Shown: positions 9,100 through 19,032, counted from the first letter of the stretch. The stretch: 64,000 nt of DNA from Myxococcota bacterium (GCA_028277885.1 JANQFK010000040.1:49311-113310), one strand, 5' to 3'. The notes: generated by a model not told the origin, from the sequence alone. Program-made: numbers and translations.

Positions 9100-10727
9100 G
9101 CGCCGACGGGGCGTCGGCCCGGGGCGTGCGCCCGTCGCTGCTCGGCGTCTGGAGCGTCGCGCTGTGCGCGCTCGGCGCGGTGCTGATCGCCACGACGGCG
9201 GCGGACTACGGCGTCAACTGGGACGAGGGCGGCCAGGCCCGCTACGGCGAGGCCGTCCTCGAGTACTTCCGCACCGGCGACAAGGCCTGGGACCGGGCCG
9301 TCGGGGACTTCGCCTGGATCCGCTACTACGGCGGGCTCTTCGAGGCCGGCGCCGCCCTCCTCTACGAGGACCGGCTGCCCTCGAAGTACGTGATCCGCCA
9401 CGGCCTGACCGCGCTGTGCGGGCTGGGCTGCCTGGTCGCCGTCCTCGCCTTCGGGCGGCGGGCCCTCGGCGGGGCGGGGGTCGCGTTCTTCGCCTCGCTG
9501 GTCCTGGCCACGCTGCCGCGCTTCTACGGCCACGCCTTCATCAACTCGAAGGACATCCCCTTCACCTGCGGGTTCGCGTGGGCGGCCCTCGGCACCTGGC
9601 GCCTCGCGTCGCGGCCCGACGGCTGGCGCACGGCGCTGCTCTGCGGCCTCGGCCTGGGAGCCAGCCTGGCCCTGCGACCCGGCAGCCTGCCCCTCGTGGC
9701 GCTGCTCTTCGGGGCGGCGCTCACCTGGGCCGCGCTGGCCGGTCGGCCCCTGCGCGCCCTCGCCGCCGGCGCCGCGCTCGCCTGGGCGGTGGCCTGGGTG
9801 GGGATGGTGGCCGTCTGGCCCTGGTCCCACGAGAACCCGCTCCTGAACCCGTTCCGGGCCGTCGCCACCGCGCTCTCCTTCCCACGCACCATCACGACCC
9901 TGTTCGAGGGCACCGTCTTCGAGAGCGACTCCCTCCCGCGCTACTACTTCGCCAAGTACCTGGCCATCACCACGCCTCCCGCGGTGCTGCTCCTCACGGC
10001 GCTCGGCTCGGCGGTGGCGCTGCGCGACCTGTGGCGGGAGCGCTGGCAGCCGCGCTCCCTGGGCCTGGCCATCGTGCTCTTCTGGCTCTACGCGCCCCTC
10101 GCGCTCGCCGCCGTCTCGACCCCCAACGTCTACGACGGGCTCCGGCACGTGCTCTTCGTGCTGCCGGGCCTCGCCCTCGCGGCCGGGCTCGGCGCCTCGG
10201 CCCTGGTGGCCTGGGCTCCGGCGGCCCGGCGCGGCCTGGCGACGGCGGCCCTGGCCGGGGTGTGCGCCCTGCCCGCGGCGAGCCTGGTGCGGCTGCATCC
10301 CTACCAGGCGACGTACTTCAACGCCTTCGTGGGCGGCGTCGAGGGCGCCCAGGACCGCTACGAGACCGACTACTGGGTCACGAGCTACAAGGAGGCCGTC
10401 GAGTGGGTCAACGCCCGCGCCGCCGAGGAGCCCGGGCGCGAGCTGCGCGTGCTGGTGGCCGCCAACGCGTGGTCCCGGGAGGCCGCCTGGTGGTACCTCG
10501 GCCCCGGCGTGCAGGCGACGCCGTTCTACCGCTGGCAGCCCCGCGCCGGCATCCCGAAGGGCTACGACTACTCCATCGCCACCACGCGCTACCGCCTCGA
10601 CGAGAGCTTCGGACGCTCCCCGATCGTGCACCGGGTGGGCCGGGACGGCGCGACCTTCGCGGTGATCCGCGAGCGCGTGGCGGATCCCGACGAGCGGCGC
10701 CCCCGTGGGGCGACTTCGCTACGCTGA
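9096..10727 (+). CDS. GT39-type membrane glycosyltransferase
   Basis: 543 residues, GTG start overlapping the previous stop. It is polytopic. The first periplasmic loop has the acidic motif GVNWDEGGQARYGE typical of ArnT/PMT-like GT-C enzymes that use polyprenyl-phosphate sugars, and the second loop has FINSKDIPFTCG, also characteristic of the family. A soluble C-terminal domain follows. The next gene encodes a GT2 enzyme of the type that makes polyprenyl-phosphate sugars, a plausible donor supply. Fold and class are well supported; sugar and acceptor are unknown. Confidence 0.83.
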   Translation: MSADGASARGVRPSLLGVWSVALCALGAVLIATTAADYGVNWDEGGQARYGEAVLEYFRTGDKAWDRAVGDFAWIRYYGGLFEAGAALLYEDRLPSKYVIRHGLTALCGLGCLVAVLAFGRRALGGAGVAFFASLVLATLPRFYGHAFINSKDIPFTCGFAWAALGTWRLASRPDGWRTALLCGLGLGASLALRPGSLPLVALLFGAALTWAALAGRPLRALAAGAALAWAVAWVGMVAVWPWSHENPLLNPFRAVATALSFPRTITTLFEGTVFESDSLPRYYFAKYLAITTPPAVLLLTALGSAVALRDLWRERWQPRSLGLAIVLFWLYAPLALAAVSTPNVYDGLRHVLFVLPGLALAAGLGASALVAWAPAARRGLATAALAGVCALPAASLVRLHPYQATYFNAFVGGVEGAQDRYETDYWVTSYKEAVEWVNARAAEEPGRELRVLVAANAWSREAAWWYLGPGVQATPFYRWQPRAGIPKGYDYSIATTRYRLDESFGRSPIVHRVGRDGATFAVIRERVADPDERRPRGATSLR

Positions 10728-10734
10728 CGGGCCC

Positions 10735-11712
10735 ATGCGCTCCGATCCCGGACCCGGCAGCGACACGCCTCCCCGCCTCGCCATCGTCGTGCCCTGCTAC
10801 GACGAGGAGGCGATGGTGGAAGCCACCGCGGCCGAGCTGTGTCGGGTCCTGGGCGAGCTCGGCGACGCCGGGCTCGTCGACGCCGCGAGCTTCGTCTACT
10901 TCGTGGACGACGGGAGCCGCGACGGGACCTGGCAGCGCATCCGGCTCCTGCACGAGCGGGACCCGCGGGTGAAGGCGCTCAAGCTCTCCCGCAACTTCGG
11001 CCACCAGAACGCCCAGCTCGCGGGCCTGATGTCGGTGCGGGACCGCGTGGACTGCGCGATCACCATCGACGCGGACCTCCAGCAGGACGTGGACGCGATC
11101 CCGCGCTTCCTCGAGCGCCACCGCGCCGGCGCCGAGATCGTGTTCGGGGTGCGCAACGACCGGCGCTCCGACGCCCTCGGCAAGCGCTGGACGGCCCGCG
11201 GCTTCTACTGGCTCTCCCGGCTGATGGGCGTCGGGACCGTGCGCGACCACGCCGACTACCGGCTGGTGGGAAGCAAGGCCCTCGCGGCCCTCAGCCGCTT
11301 CGGCGAGTCGAACCTGTTCCTGCGCGGCATCTTCGCCGATCTCGGCTTCCGCACCGACCTCGTCCACTTCGACGTGAAGGAGCGGGCCGACGGCGAGAGC
11401 AAGTACACGCCGCGGCGGATGGTCTCCCTGGCGCTCAACGGCATCGCCGCCTTCAGCGTGGCCCCGCTGCGCCTGGTCACGGTCCTGGGCTTCGTGATCT
11501 TCGTGCTGAGCCTGGGCATGGCGACCTACATCTTCCTGCTCAAGGCCGTCGCGGGCCGTGGCGTGCCGGGCTGGGCCTCGACCACGATCCCGATCTACGT
11601 GCTCGGCGGGCTCCAGATCCTGGCCCTCGGCGTGGTGGGCGAGTACATCGGGCGCCTCTACCGGGAGGCGAAGGGCCGCCCCCGCTACCTGGAGGACGGC
11701 GAGCTCTTCTGA
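10735..11712 (+). CDS. GT2 polyprenyl-phosphate sugar synthase (DPM1/GtrB/ArnC-like)
   Basis: 325 residues from ATG 10735, seven bases after the previous stop; an in-frame GTG at 10705 would overlap the upstream gene. The GT2 fold is clear: AIVVPCYDEE at the N-terminus, VDDGSRDGT, the KALKLSRNFGHQNAQLAGL segment typical of dolichol/undecaprenyl-phosphate sugar synthases, DADLQQD as the metal/nucleotide motif near residue 112, and two C-terminal membrane helices ending VVGEYIGRLYREAKGRPRY. It is expected to load a sugar from a nucleotide donor onto a polyprenyl phosphate at the cytoplasmic face, supplying the neighbouring GT-C enzymes. The sugar cannot be predicted. Confidence 0.9.
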   Translation: MRSDPGPGSDTPPRLAIVVPCYDEEAMVEATAAELCRVLGELGDAGLVDAASFVYFVDDGSRDGTWQRIRLLHERDPRVKALKLSRNFGHQNAQLAGLMSVRDRVDCAITIDADLQQDVDAIPRFLERHRAGAEIVFGVRNDRRSDALGKRWTARGFYWLSRLMGVGTVRDHADYRLVGSKALAALSRFGESNLFLRGIFADLGFRTDLVHFDVKERADGESKYTPRRMVSLALNGIAAFSVAPLRLVTVLGFVIFVLSLGMATYIFLLKAVAGRGVPGWASTTIPIYVLGGLQILALGVVGEYIGRLYREAKGRPRYLEDGELF

Positions 11713-11726
11713 GGGCGCGGCCCGCC

Positions 11727-12518
11727 ATGGACAAGGTCGAGCGACAGCGCGAGCACTTCGAGCGGATCTCCGGGACCTACCACGAGAGCCGTCGGGACCC
11801 GGGCCACCAGCTGCTGAAGCGGCTGATGTGGGACGCCTTCCTCGGCGACAAGCAGGCGCTGAAGCGTCCCGGGCTGCGCGTGCTCGAGCCGATGTGCGGC
11901 AGCGGGGAGGGACGCGACGTCGTGGCCCGCCACCTGACCGAGCGCTTCGAGTACGCCGGCTTCGACTACAGCCAGCCCCTCGTCGACCGGGCCCGGGGCG
12001 CGGGGCTCGACGTGGTGAAGGCCAACGTGCTCGACTACGCCAGCGGACCCGGGGACCCCAAGGCCGACCTCGTGATCCTGGTCGGCGGCCTGCACCACGT
12101 CTACGAGCGCGCCGGCGAGGCCGTGGCGCGCCTCGCCACCGGCCTCGCACCGGGAGGCCACTTCCTGAGCTTCGAGCCGACCCACGACTTCGCGCCGGTG
12201 CGCTGGGTCCGCGAGGCCGTCTACGCCCGCAACGACCTGTTCGACGACGAGAGCGAGCGGGGCTTCGCCCTCGAGGAGCTCGACGCCCTGTTCACCGGGG
12301 CCGGCCTCGAGCCCGTGGACCGCATGTACCCCGGGCTGCTCTCCTACGTGCTCTACTACAACCCCGACGCCTTCCCGTGGCTGAACCGCGGCGGGACCGG
12401 CGGCGTGCGGGCCTGCTTCGCACTGGACCGCCCCTTCCTGCGCAGCCGCATCGGGCGCAAACTCAGCTTCGCCACCCTCTCCCTGTGGCGGAAGCCCGCG
12501 GACCGGGGAGATCGATGA
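11727..12518 (+). CDS. Class I SAM-dependent methyltransferase
   Basis: 263 residues from ATG 11727, 14 bases after the GT2 stop. SAM-binding motif I is LEPMCGSGEGRDVV, followed by YAGFDYSQPLVDRAR (acidic end of strand 2) and LVILVGGLHHVYERAG (motif IV/post-I region, UbiE-like). The protein is soluble with no signal. Its stop overlaps the start of the sulfatase-TPR gene (ATGA), so it is part of the glycan gene series. It may methylate a sugar, lipid carrier or lipid head group; the substrate is an inference only. Confidence 0.85.
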   Translation: MDKVERQREHFERISGTYHESRRDPGHQLLKRLMWDAFLGDKQALKRPGLRVLEPMCGSGEGRDVVARHLTERFEYAGFDYSQPLVDRARGAGLDVVKANVLDYASGPGDPKADLVILVGGLHHVYERAGEAVARLATGLAPGGHFLSFEPTHDFAPVRWVREAVYARNDLFDDESERGFALEELDALFTGAGLEPVDRMYPGLLSYVLYYNPDAFPWLNRGGTGGVRACFALDRPFLRSRIGRKLSFATLSLWRKPADRGDR

Positions 12519-14935
12519 GGACGGCGCTGCTCCTCGTCGGGCTGCTCGCCCTCGCCTGCTCGGGCGACGGGCGCGTCGGACGCATCGTCGTGGTGAGCAT
12601 CGACACCCTGCGCGCCGACCGCGTCGGCTGCTACGGCGACGAGGCGGCCCGCACGCCCCACCTCGACACCCTGGCGGAGCGCGGCGTGCGCTTCGCCCGG
12701 GCCTTCTCCCCGGCGCCCCTCACCCTCCCCTCCCACAGCTCGCTCTTCACCGCCCTCGACCCCCCGCGCCACGGCGTGCGGCACAACACGGTCTTCCGGC
12801 TCGACGAGGACGTGCCGACCCTCGCCGGCTCGCTGGGTGAGGCGGGCTTCGCCACCGCGGGCTTCGTGGGCGCCTTCGTGCTCGACGGGCGCTTCGGCCT
12901 CGGCCGGGGCTTCGACGTCTGGGACGACGACGTGACGGAGCGCTTCGCGAGCCACTCCCAGTTCTCCTTCGCCGAGCGCCGGGCCGAGGCCGTGGTGGAC
13001 GCGGCCTTCACCTGGCTGCGCGACGCACCGCCGCGCTTCCTGCTCTTCGTGCACTTCTACGATCCCCACGCCGACTACGACCCGCCCGAGCGCTTCGCCG
13101 GTCCGGACCCCTACGCGGGCGAGATCGCCTACGCGGACGAGCAGCTGGGCCGCCTGCTCGCGGAGCTCGAGCGGGCCTTCGGCGACGAGGTGCTGGTGGC
13201 CGTGACCAGCGACCACGGCGAGTCCCTGGGCGAGCACCGCGAGGAGAGCCACTCCTACGCGATCTACGACGCCACCCAGCACGTGCCGCTGATCCTCGCC
13301 GGCCCGGGCCTGCCCGCCGGCGTCGTGGTGCCCGAGGTGGTGCGCCTGGTGGACCTGGCCCCGACCCTGCTCGAGCTCGCGCACGCGGCGCCGCTTCCCG
13401 ACGCCGACGGCCGGAGCCTGCTGCCCCTGGTGCGCGGGGAGCCCGAGGCCGAGCGCGCCGCCTACCTCGAGACCCTGGCGACCCAGCTCGACATGGGCTG
13501 GAGCCCGCTGCTCGGCCTGCGCACCGCGACCCACAAGTACATCCGCGCCCCGCGACCGGAGCTCTACGACGTGGATCGGGACCCCGACGAGGGACGCAAC
13601 CTGGCCGGCGTCGAGCCCGAGCGGGTGGCGGAGCTCGACGCGCTGCTCGGCGAGCGGCTGGAGGGCGGCCGGCCCGTGGAGCCCAACCGCGAGCTCGGGC
13701 CCGGGGACCGCGAGCGGCTCGAGGCGCTCGGCTACGTGGTGGGAGAGCCCGGCGAGGCGCCACCCCACGAGCTCGGCGTCGTCGGCGGACCGGACCCGAA
13801 GGACCACATCGGGGAGTCGCTCCGGCTCCACCATGCCGCCATCCTGATCGAGCAGGGGCGCGCCGACCAGGCCCTGGAGCTGCTGTCCGGCGTCGCCGGC
13901 GACGGCTCGCGCCTGCTGCGCCTGCGCGCCAGCGCGGCGCTCGGCGCCGGGCGCCCCGAGGAGGCGCTGGAGAGCCTCGCGCGGCTCGAGGAGCGCGTCG
14001 GCCCCCTCGCCGCCGACCGCGTCCTCGCGGGCGAGGCCTACCTCGCGCTGAGCCGCTGGGACGCCGCCCGGGCGGAGTTCGAGCAGGCCGGGAAGCTGGC
14101 GCCCGAGGGCGGCGAGAACGCCGGCGTCGGCGGGCTCGCGCGCCTGGCCGAGGCCGAGGGCGACCTCGAGCGGGCCGAGGCGCTGTGGGAGCGGGCGGAC
14201 CGCGCCGCCCGGGTTCCCGGCCACTCCCGGCTCTCCCGGGCCCTCCTCCAGCTGCGCCTCGGGAGGCCCCAGGAGGCCCAGGCCCTGCTCGCCACCCTGC
14301 CCGCGGAGTTCCTGGCGAGGCCCACGGTCGCCGCGCGGCTCGCCCGGGCCCACCTCGAGACGGGGCGTCCCGAGCGCGCCGTCTACGTGCTCGGAGTCGC
14401 GCTCGCCGAGCACCCGAAGCAAGCGCTGCTGCTGCGCAGTCGCGGCTACGCCCACACCGCGCTGGGACGCAGCGCGGCCGCCCTCGCCGACTTCCGCGGG
14501 GCCTTCCTCCAGGACCCGACGGACCCGATCGGCAAGAACGACTTCGCCTGGGGGCTCGCGGTGCTGGGACGCGACCTCGACAACGCCCTCGAGCTCTCCC
14601 GGAGTGCCGTGGAGGAGCTGGAGGCCCACCCCGCGACCCTCGACACCCTGGCCACCGTGCACCTCGCGCGCGAGGAGCCCGCCGAGGCGCTCGCGGTGGC
14701 CGAGCGCGGGCTCGCCCGGGACGCCGACGACGCCGTGCGGCGCCATCTCGCCTTCGTGCGCGCCGCCGCGCTCCAGGACCTGGGCCGCCGCGAGGCGGCC
14801 GTCCAGGCCTTCCGGGCCCTCGACGACGCCGCGCGCCTCGATCCGCCCTGGCGCGAGCGTGCCCTCGCCCGGGCGCGCGCCCTGGGGCTCGAGCCCGCCC
14901 GGACGCCCGAGGAGGCGAGCTCCGATGCGGGCTGA
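12515..14935 (+). CDS. Sulfatase-family lipoprotein fused to TPR domain
   Basis: 806 residues from ATG 12515, with a purine-rich Shine-Dalgarno just upstream and overlap with the previous stop. A short lipoprotein signal ends at C15 (LALAC). The sulfatase-fold domain spans about residues 20-420: VVSIDTLRAD (D30), LTLPSHSSLFTAL with Thr70 as presumed nucleophile, TSDHGESLGEH, and the tail motif ERLEALGYV. The usual C-terminus is followed by roughly 380 residues of TPR repeats, including a block NDFAWGLAVLGRDLDNALEL similar to the TPR lipoproteins at 33272-38166. The TPR part may tether the enzyme to an envelope partner. It overlaps the next gene by 11 bases. Confidence 0.88.
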   Translation: MRTALLLVGLLALACSGDGRVGRIVVVSIDTLRADRVGCYGDEAARTPHLDTLAERGVRFARAFSPAPLTLPSHSSLFTALDPPRHGVRHNTVFRLDEDVPTLAGSLGEAGFATAGFVGAFVLDGRFGLGRGFDVWDDDVTERFASHSQFSFAERRAEAVVDAAFTWLRDAPPRFLLFVHFYDPHADYDPPERFAGPDPYAGEIAYADEQLGRLLAELERAFGDEVLVAVTSDHGESLGEHREESHSYAIYDATQHVPLILAGPGLPAGVVVPEVVRLVDLAPTLLELAHAAPLPDADGRSLLPLVRGEPEAERAAYLETLATQLDMGWSPLLGLRTATHKYIRAPRPELYDVDRDPDEGRNLAGVEPERVAELDALLGERLEGGRPVEPNRELGPGDRERLEALGYVVGEPGEAPPHELGVVGGPDPKDHIGESLRLHHAAILIEQGRADQALELLSGVAGDGSRLLRLRASAALGAGRPEEALESLARLEERVGPLAADRVLAGEAYLALSRWDAARAEFEQAGKLAPEGGENAGVGGLARLAEAEGDLERAEALWERADRAARVPGHSRLSRALLQLRLGRPQEAQALLATLPAEFLARPTVAARLARAHLETGRPERAVYVLGVALAEHPKQALLLRSRGYAHTALGRSAAALADFRGAFLQDPTDPIGKNDFAWGLAVLGRDLDNALELSRSAVEELEAHPATLDTLATVHLAREEPAEALAVAERGLARDADDAVRRHLAFVRAAALQDLGRREAAVQAFRALDDAARLDPPWRERALARARALGLEPARTPEEASSDAG

Positions 14936-16316
14936 GCGCGCCGCCCTCCTCCTGGTGGTCTGCGTCGCGGCGGCGTGCCAGCCGGCCCCCGAGGCGCCGC
15001 CGCCCCACGGCATCGTGCTGATCGGCCTCGACACCCTGCGCGCCGACCGGCTCTCGGCCTACGGCCACGACCGCCCGACGTCGCCGAACCTCGACCGACT
15101 GGCCGAGCGGGGCTTCCTGTTCGAGAACGCCATCAGCCCGTCCTCGTGGACCCTGCCCGGCTTCGCCGTCCTCATGACGGGTCACCCCTTCACCAGCCGC
15201 ACCTACCGCGCCCGCCGCCGCGGGGGTGGGAAGCTGCTGGGCTCCCTGGTGGAGAGCTTCCGCGAGGCGGGCTACGCCACCGCCGCCTTCACCGAGGGCG
15301 GCTACGTGTCCCGGGTGTTCGGCTTCGACGCCGGCTTCGACGAGTTCCAGGAGGACCAGGGCGTGGTGAAGGCGCCCGGAGCCGAGACCGGAGCGGCCCG
15401 CACCTTCGAGCGCGCCCGAAGCTGGCTGGCCGAGCACGGCGACGAGCCCTTCTTCCTGTTCATCCACACCTTCGAGATCCACACCCCCTACCGACGCCGT
15501 CACTTCGCCGACACGCTGCCCGCCGGTCGTCTCGAGGGCCAGGAGTACGACCACGTCAACAACGTGGCGGTGGTGTCCGGGAAGCTGCCCGTGGGCGAGA
15601 CCGAGATCGCCTACGTCCGGGCGCTCTACGACGGGGGCATCCTGGAGGCGGACCGGGCCATCGGCGCCCTCCTCGGCGAGCTCGACGCGCTCGGACTCGC
15701 GAATCGCACCGTCGTCGCGGTCACCAGCGACCACGGCGAGGCGCTGAGCGAGCGCGACCCCCAGGAGCTCGGCCGCCACGGCCACGCGCTCTACGACGCC
15801 GTCCTACGCGTCCCGCTGATCCTCCACGACCCGCGCCGCCCCGGAGGCGGGCGGCGCATCCCGGCGCAGGTGCGCACCCTCGACGTGATGCCCACGCTGC
15901 TCGATCTCGCCGGGATCCCGCTGCCCGGCCCCGTGGAGGGGCGCAGCCTGGTCCCCCTGCTCGACGGCACCGAGGAGGAGGAGCGACTCGCCTACGGCGA
16001 GCTGCTGTTCCGCGGCGACGACTCGGGCTCTCCGGTGGAGCGCGCCTCGCTGCGCGCCGAGGGCTTCAAGCTGGTCCTGAACGACCCGCGCTCCGACGCC
16101 CCGCTCGTCGAGCTCTACGACCTGGCCCGGGACCCCCACGAGACGACCAATCTCGCCGACGAGCGGCGCGACCTGCGCAGCCGCCTCTACTTCCAGCTGC
16201 TCGAGGAGCGGGCCAAGCTCGACGGCCAGGGCCGCCCACGCCTCCCGGACGCAGGGGCCGCCGTCGAGGACGAGAAGGTCCGGGAGCGCCTGCGGGCGCT
16301 CGGCTACATCGAGTAG
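14925..16316 (+). CDS. Sulfatase-family lipoprotein
   Basis: 463 residues from ATG 14925, with GGAGG at 14911 as ribosome binding site, beginning inside the previous gene. Lipobox VAAAC gives C18. Landmarks: LIGLDTLRAD (D36), WTLPGFAVLMTG with Thr76 at the nucleophile position, TSDHGEALSERDPQELGRHGH, tail RERLRALGYIE. It is a close paralogue of the protein at 914-2419 over its full length (FTEGGYVS, EPFFLF-HT-E-HTPYRRR, RNLADERRDLRSRLYFQLLE-type segments), indicating duplication within the locus. It is the last gene of the plus-strand series and is followed by a hairpin. Same reservation on sulfatase activity: the formylglycine Cys/Ser is absent. Confidence 0.88.
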   Translation: MRAERAALLLVVCVAAACQPAPEAPPPHGIVLIGLDTLRADRLSAYGHDRPTSPNLDRLAERGFLFENAISPSSWTLPGFAVLMTGHPFTSRTYRARRRGGGKLLGSLVESFREAGYATAAFTEGGYVSRVFGFDAGFDEFQEDQGVVKAPGAETGAARTFERARSWLAEHGDEPFFLFIHTFEIHTPYRRRHFADTLPAGRLEGQEYDHVNNVAVVSGKLPVGETEIAYVRALYDGGILEADRAIGALLGELDALGLANRTVVAVTSDHGEALSERDPQELGRHGHALYDAVLRVPLILHDPRRPGGGRRIPAQVRTLDVMPTLLDLAGIPLPGPVEGRSLVPLLDGTEEEERLAYGELLFRGDDSGSPVERASLRAEGFKLVLNDPRSDAPLVELYDLARDPHETTNLADERRDLRSRLYFQLLEERAKLDGQGRPRLPDAGAAVEDEKVRERLRALGYIE

Positions 16317-16348
16317 GGCGGGGCTTCTCCTGCCGGGACCGGGGCGGA

Positions 16349-16381
16349 GGACGGGGGGAGAGCCACACCCTCCCCCCGTCC
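16349..16381. terminator. Hairpin between convergent genes, possible bidirectional terminator
   Basis: A perfect 12-bp inverted repeat (arms 16349-16360 and 16370-16381, nine-base loop) lies in the 153-base gap between the convergent genes ending at 16316 and 16470. The arms are G- and C-tracts. There is no T-tract on either side, so a textbook intrinsic terminator is not shown. Confidence 0.45.
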
Positions 16382-16469
16382 CCCGGCTCGTCGAGGTCCT
16401 GCGGGTCACCTCTCGGAGGCGCCGCGTCACCTGCGGATGGCTCGGCGCGTGGGGGGAGAGGGCCGGGCT

Positions 16470-18968
16470 CTAGGCGCCCTCGGGCTCGGCGGCGAGGGTG
16501 GAGACGAGGGCCAGGGTGCCGATGGCGTAGAGGGCGACGGCGATGAGGGCGACGGTGGAGAAGCCGAGCTCGATGCCGAGGATCACGGCGAGGACGGTGC
16601 CGGTCACCGAGGAGACGCCGTTCACCGCCCAGGCCCAGGGGATCAGGCGCACGTCGACCTGCCGGGCCAGCTCGAGGCCGGTGGGGAAGAACATGCCGAG
16701 GGCGAGGCCGAGGGGGAGCTGGAGCAGCACCGTCACGCCGATCCGCACCGGCAGCGAGGCGGCCAGGACGGCGTCCCGGATCACGGGCAGCAGCAGCACC
16801 TCGGCGATCACCAGCGCGGCCAGGGCGGCGAGCAGCCGGACCAGGAAGCGGCGTGGGCGGCTCCAGCCGAAGCGGCACAGCCAGGCCCCCACGGCGGCGA
16901 ACACCAGCAGCGAGAAGATGGTGACCGAGAGCGAGTAGGTGGGATAGCCGAGCACCAGCACGTACTTCTGCACGAAGCTGATCTCGACCAGCATGAACCC
17001 CACGCCGAGCCCGATGAAGTAGAGCAGGTAGCGGAGCAGCCGGGAGAGGGACACGCCGCCGGTGCGGATGCCCGAGAGCGGGAGCAGGATCAGCACCGCG
17101 CCGAGCACCAGCGCCTGCACGAGCATCATGGCCAGCACCAGCAGCCCGGTGGCGGAGCCCGGGAACTGCCAGAAGATGTCGGCGCCGGCGAACAGGCTCC
17201 TCCAGCGCACCACGTTGAAGAAGAAGGGCTTGTCGTCGGTGACCGGGCCGAGGACGAAGGGAGCGGCGGCCAGCACCGTGTCGAGGCGCTCCGGGGGCGG
17301 CAGCACCAGGTGCTCGAGGGCCCCGTCGGAGCCGCCGTCGGGCGCCATCCTCACGTCGAAGCCGTGGCGCTCGGCGAAGCGCCGCACGCGCGCGACCTCC
17401 TCGTCGGTGAAGGGGGTCTTCTTCACCAGCAGGTTCTGGGTGAAGGAGCCGCGCACCGGGGAGTCCGGGTCGAGGGCGTTGGCCCGGGCCAGGCTCGACA
17501 CCACGAGGAGCTGCCGGCGGGGGTCCGTCGCTCCCGCGCGCTCCAGGGCCTCGCGGCCCACCAGGGCCAGGCGCGCCACCAGCGGAGCCGGCAGCCCGCG
17601 GGTCGCGAGGTCGCCGATGATCACCGAGATCACGCCGTCGTCGTCGAGGTGCGCCAGGTAGTCCTCGAAGGCGTCGACGGTGTAGAGGTAGCTCTCGGCC
17701 AGCACGTAGGCGCCGGTGGTCTGGGCCGAGAAGGTGTCCACGGCGGTGATCTGGAGCAGGTCGAAGGTCTCGTCGCTGGAGCGCACCCAGTGGCGCCCCT
17801 CGGCCCCCACCAGCCGGACCTCGGGGCGCTGGAACGTGCCGCCGGTCCACTCGGCCAGCTGCTCGCCGTGGAGCTGGATGGTGAGGGGCTGGAGGTCCAC
17901 TCCGGTGACGTGGCCGGCGCCGTTGCGCAGTGCGTTCATGACGTCGATGCCGCCGCCCACGCCGATGATCACCACCCGCTCGCGCTCCGCCACCACGTAG
18001 GGGGTGCGGAGCACGTGGTGGTCGAGCATCTGGAGCGAGTCCTCGTCGCGCCACTCGAAGATGTCGGTGCCGTTGTGGCCGTCGTACTGGATCGAGAGCG
18101 TGCGCGGCCGCGGGCCGCGGTAGCCCTGGGAGAGGCCCAGCGCCCCCCAGAAGCCGCCGCGGTTGTCCCCCACCCGGTACAGGTCGACGCGGTTCACGGG
18201 GCTCCAGCGCGAGAACAACGACTCGAACTGGGGGCTGTCCATCACCATGCCGAGGGCCTTGCTGGTGGTGGGGACCAGCACGATGGCGCGGTCCGCGAAG
18301 GGGACCGCGGCCAGCAGCGCCACCGCGCCCGCCGCGATGGCGGCGCGCCAGCTCGTGCGCGGCGCGTAGCAGGCGCCGCCCGCGAGCAGGACCGCGGCGC
18401 ACACCGCGAGGCAGGCCGGGCCGTCGAGCCAGGTGAGGGACGCCACGGCGGCGATGCAGCCGAGGCCCGCGCCGAGCAGGTCCGCGGCGTAGAGCCGGTT
18501 CGCCCGGGACGGGCAGGCGGTGAGCGGCGTCGCGATGGCCAGGCCCGCGAAGAAGAACGGCACCGCGACGGCGACGTAGTAGCCGAGCAGGCCCACGAAC
18601 AGCGAGCCCGGATCCTTGCGCAGGATCTGGGGGTCGACGGGGTTCGGGCCGAGGAGCGCCAGGGCGACCAGCAGGCTGACCCCCGCCGCCACGGCGGAGA
18701 GCGCCGCGGTGCGCCAGGGGTCGCGCTCGGCCAGGCTCGGGAAGCGCGCCAGGACGGAGCCCGCGGCGCCGAAGCCCAGGAGCGCGGTGCTGATCGTGAG
18801 GTACGCGAGGTGGTACCAGATGGTGAAGGAGAAGATCCGGGTCAGCAGGATCTCCTGCATCAGCACGCCCACGGTGCAGAGCAGGATGCCCGCGTAGGCG
18901 GAGGGGGGCGGCAGGCGCTCGGCGGAGGGATCGGCCGGGGACCCGGCGGGCGCTGCTTCGTGGCTCAT
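16470..18968 (-). CDS. Membrane spermidine-synthase-like / SAM-domain protein
   Basis: 832 residues from ATG 18968; longer GTG/TTG extensions exist but precede a natural cytoplasmic N-terminus and hydrophobic helix. Topology differs from the other four relatives here: a helix block at about residues 25-275, a Rossmann domain in the middle (VVIIGVGGGIDVMNAL near residue 332, GVDLQP, and QITAVDTF where SpeE has its catalytic Asp segment), then a second helix block to the C-terminus. The Asp in AVDT could correspond to the catalytic Asp, but the context is not canonical. It is the last gene of the minus-strand series. Probable envelope role, substrate unknown. Confidence 0.85.
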   Translation of the reverse strand: MSHEAAPAGSPADPSAERLPPPSAYAGILLCTVGVLMQEILLTRIFSFTIWYHLAYLTISTALLGFGAAGSVLARFPSLAERDPWRTAALSAVAAGVSLLVALALLGPNPVDPQILRKDPGSLFVGLLGYYVAVAVPFFFAGLAIATPLTACPSRANRLYAADLLGAGLGCIAAVASLTWLDGPACLAVCAAVLLAGGACYAPRTSWRAAIAAGAVALLAAVPFADRAIVLVPTTSKALGMVMDSPQFESLFSRWSPVNRVDLYRVGDNRGGFWGALGLSQGYRGPRPRTLSIQYDGHNGTDIFEWRDEDSLQMLDHHVLRTPYVVAERERVVIIGVGGGIDVMNALRNGAGHVTGVDLQPLTIQLHGEQLAEWTGGTFQRPEVRLVGAEGRHWVRSSDETFDLLQITAVDTFSAQTTGAYVLAESYLYTVDAFEDYLAHLDDDGVISVIIGDLATRGLPAPLVARLALVGREALERAGATDPRRQLLVVSSLARANALDPDSPVRGSFTQNLLVKKTPFTDEEVARVRRFAERHGFDVRMAPDGGSDGALEHLVLPPPERLDTVLAAAPFVLGPVTDDKPFFFNVVRWRSLFAGADIFWQFPGSATGLLVLAMMLVQALVLGAVLILLPLSGIRTGGVSLSRLLRYLLYFIGLGVGFMLVEISFVQKYVLVLGYPTYSLSVTIFSLLVFAAVGAWLCRFGWSRPRRFLVRLLAALAALVIAEVLLLPVIRDAVLAASLPVRIGVTVLLQLPLGLALGMFFPTGLELARQVDVRLIPWAWAVNGVSSVTGTVLAVILGIELGFSTVALIAVALYAIGTLALVSTLAAEPEGA

Positions 18969-19032
18969 GGCTGGGGAGACTCCGCTGGCCGGCTCGAGGA
19001 ACCCGGCACGGTACCCCACTCCACCCCGAGCC

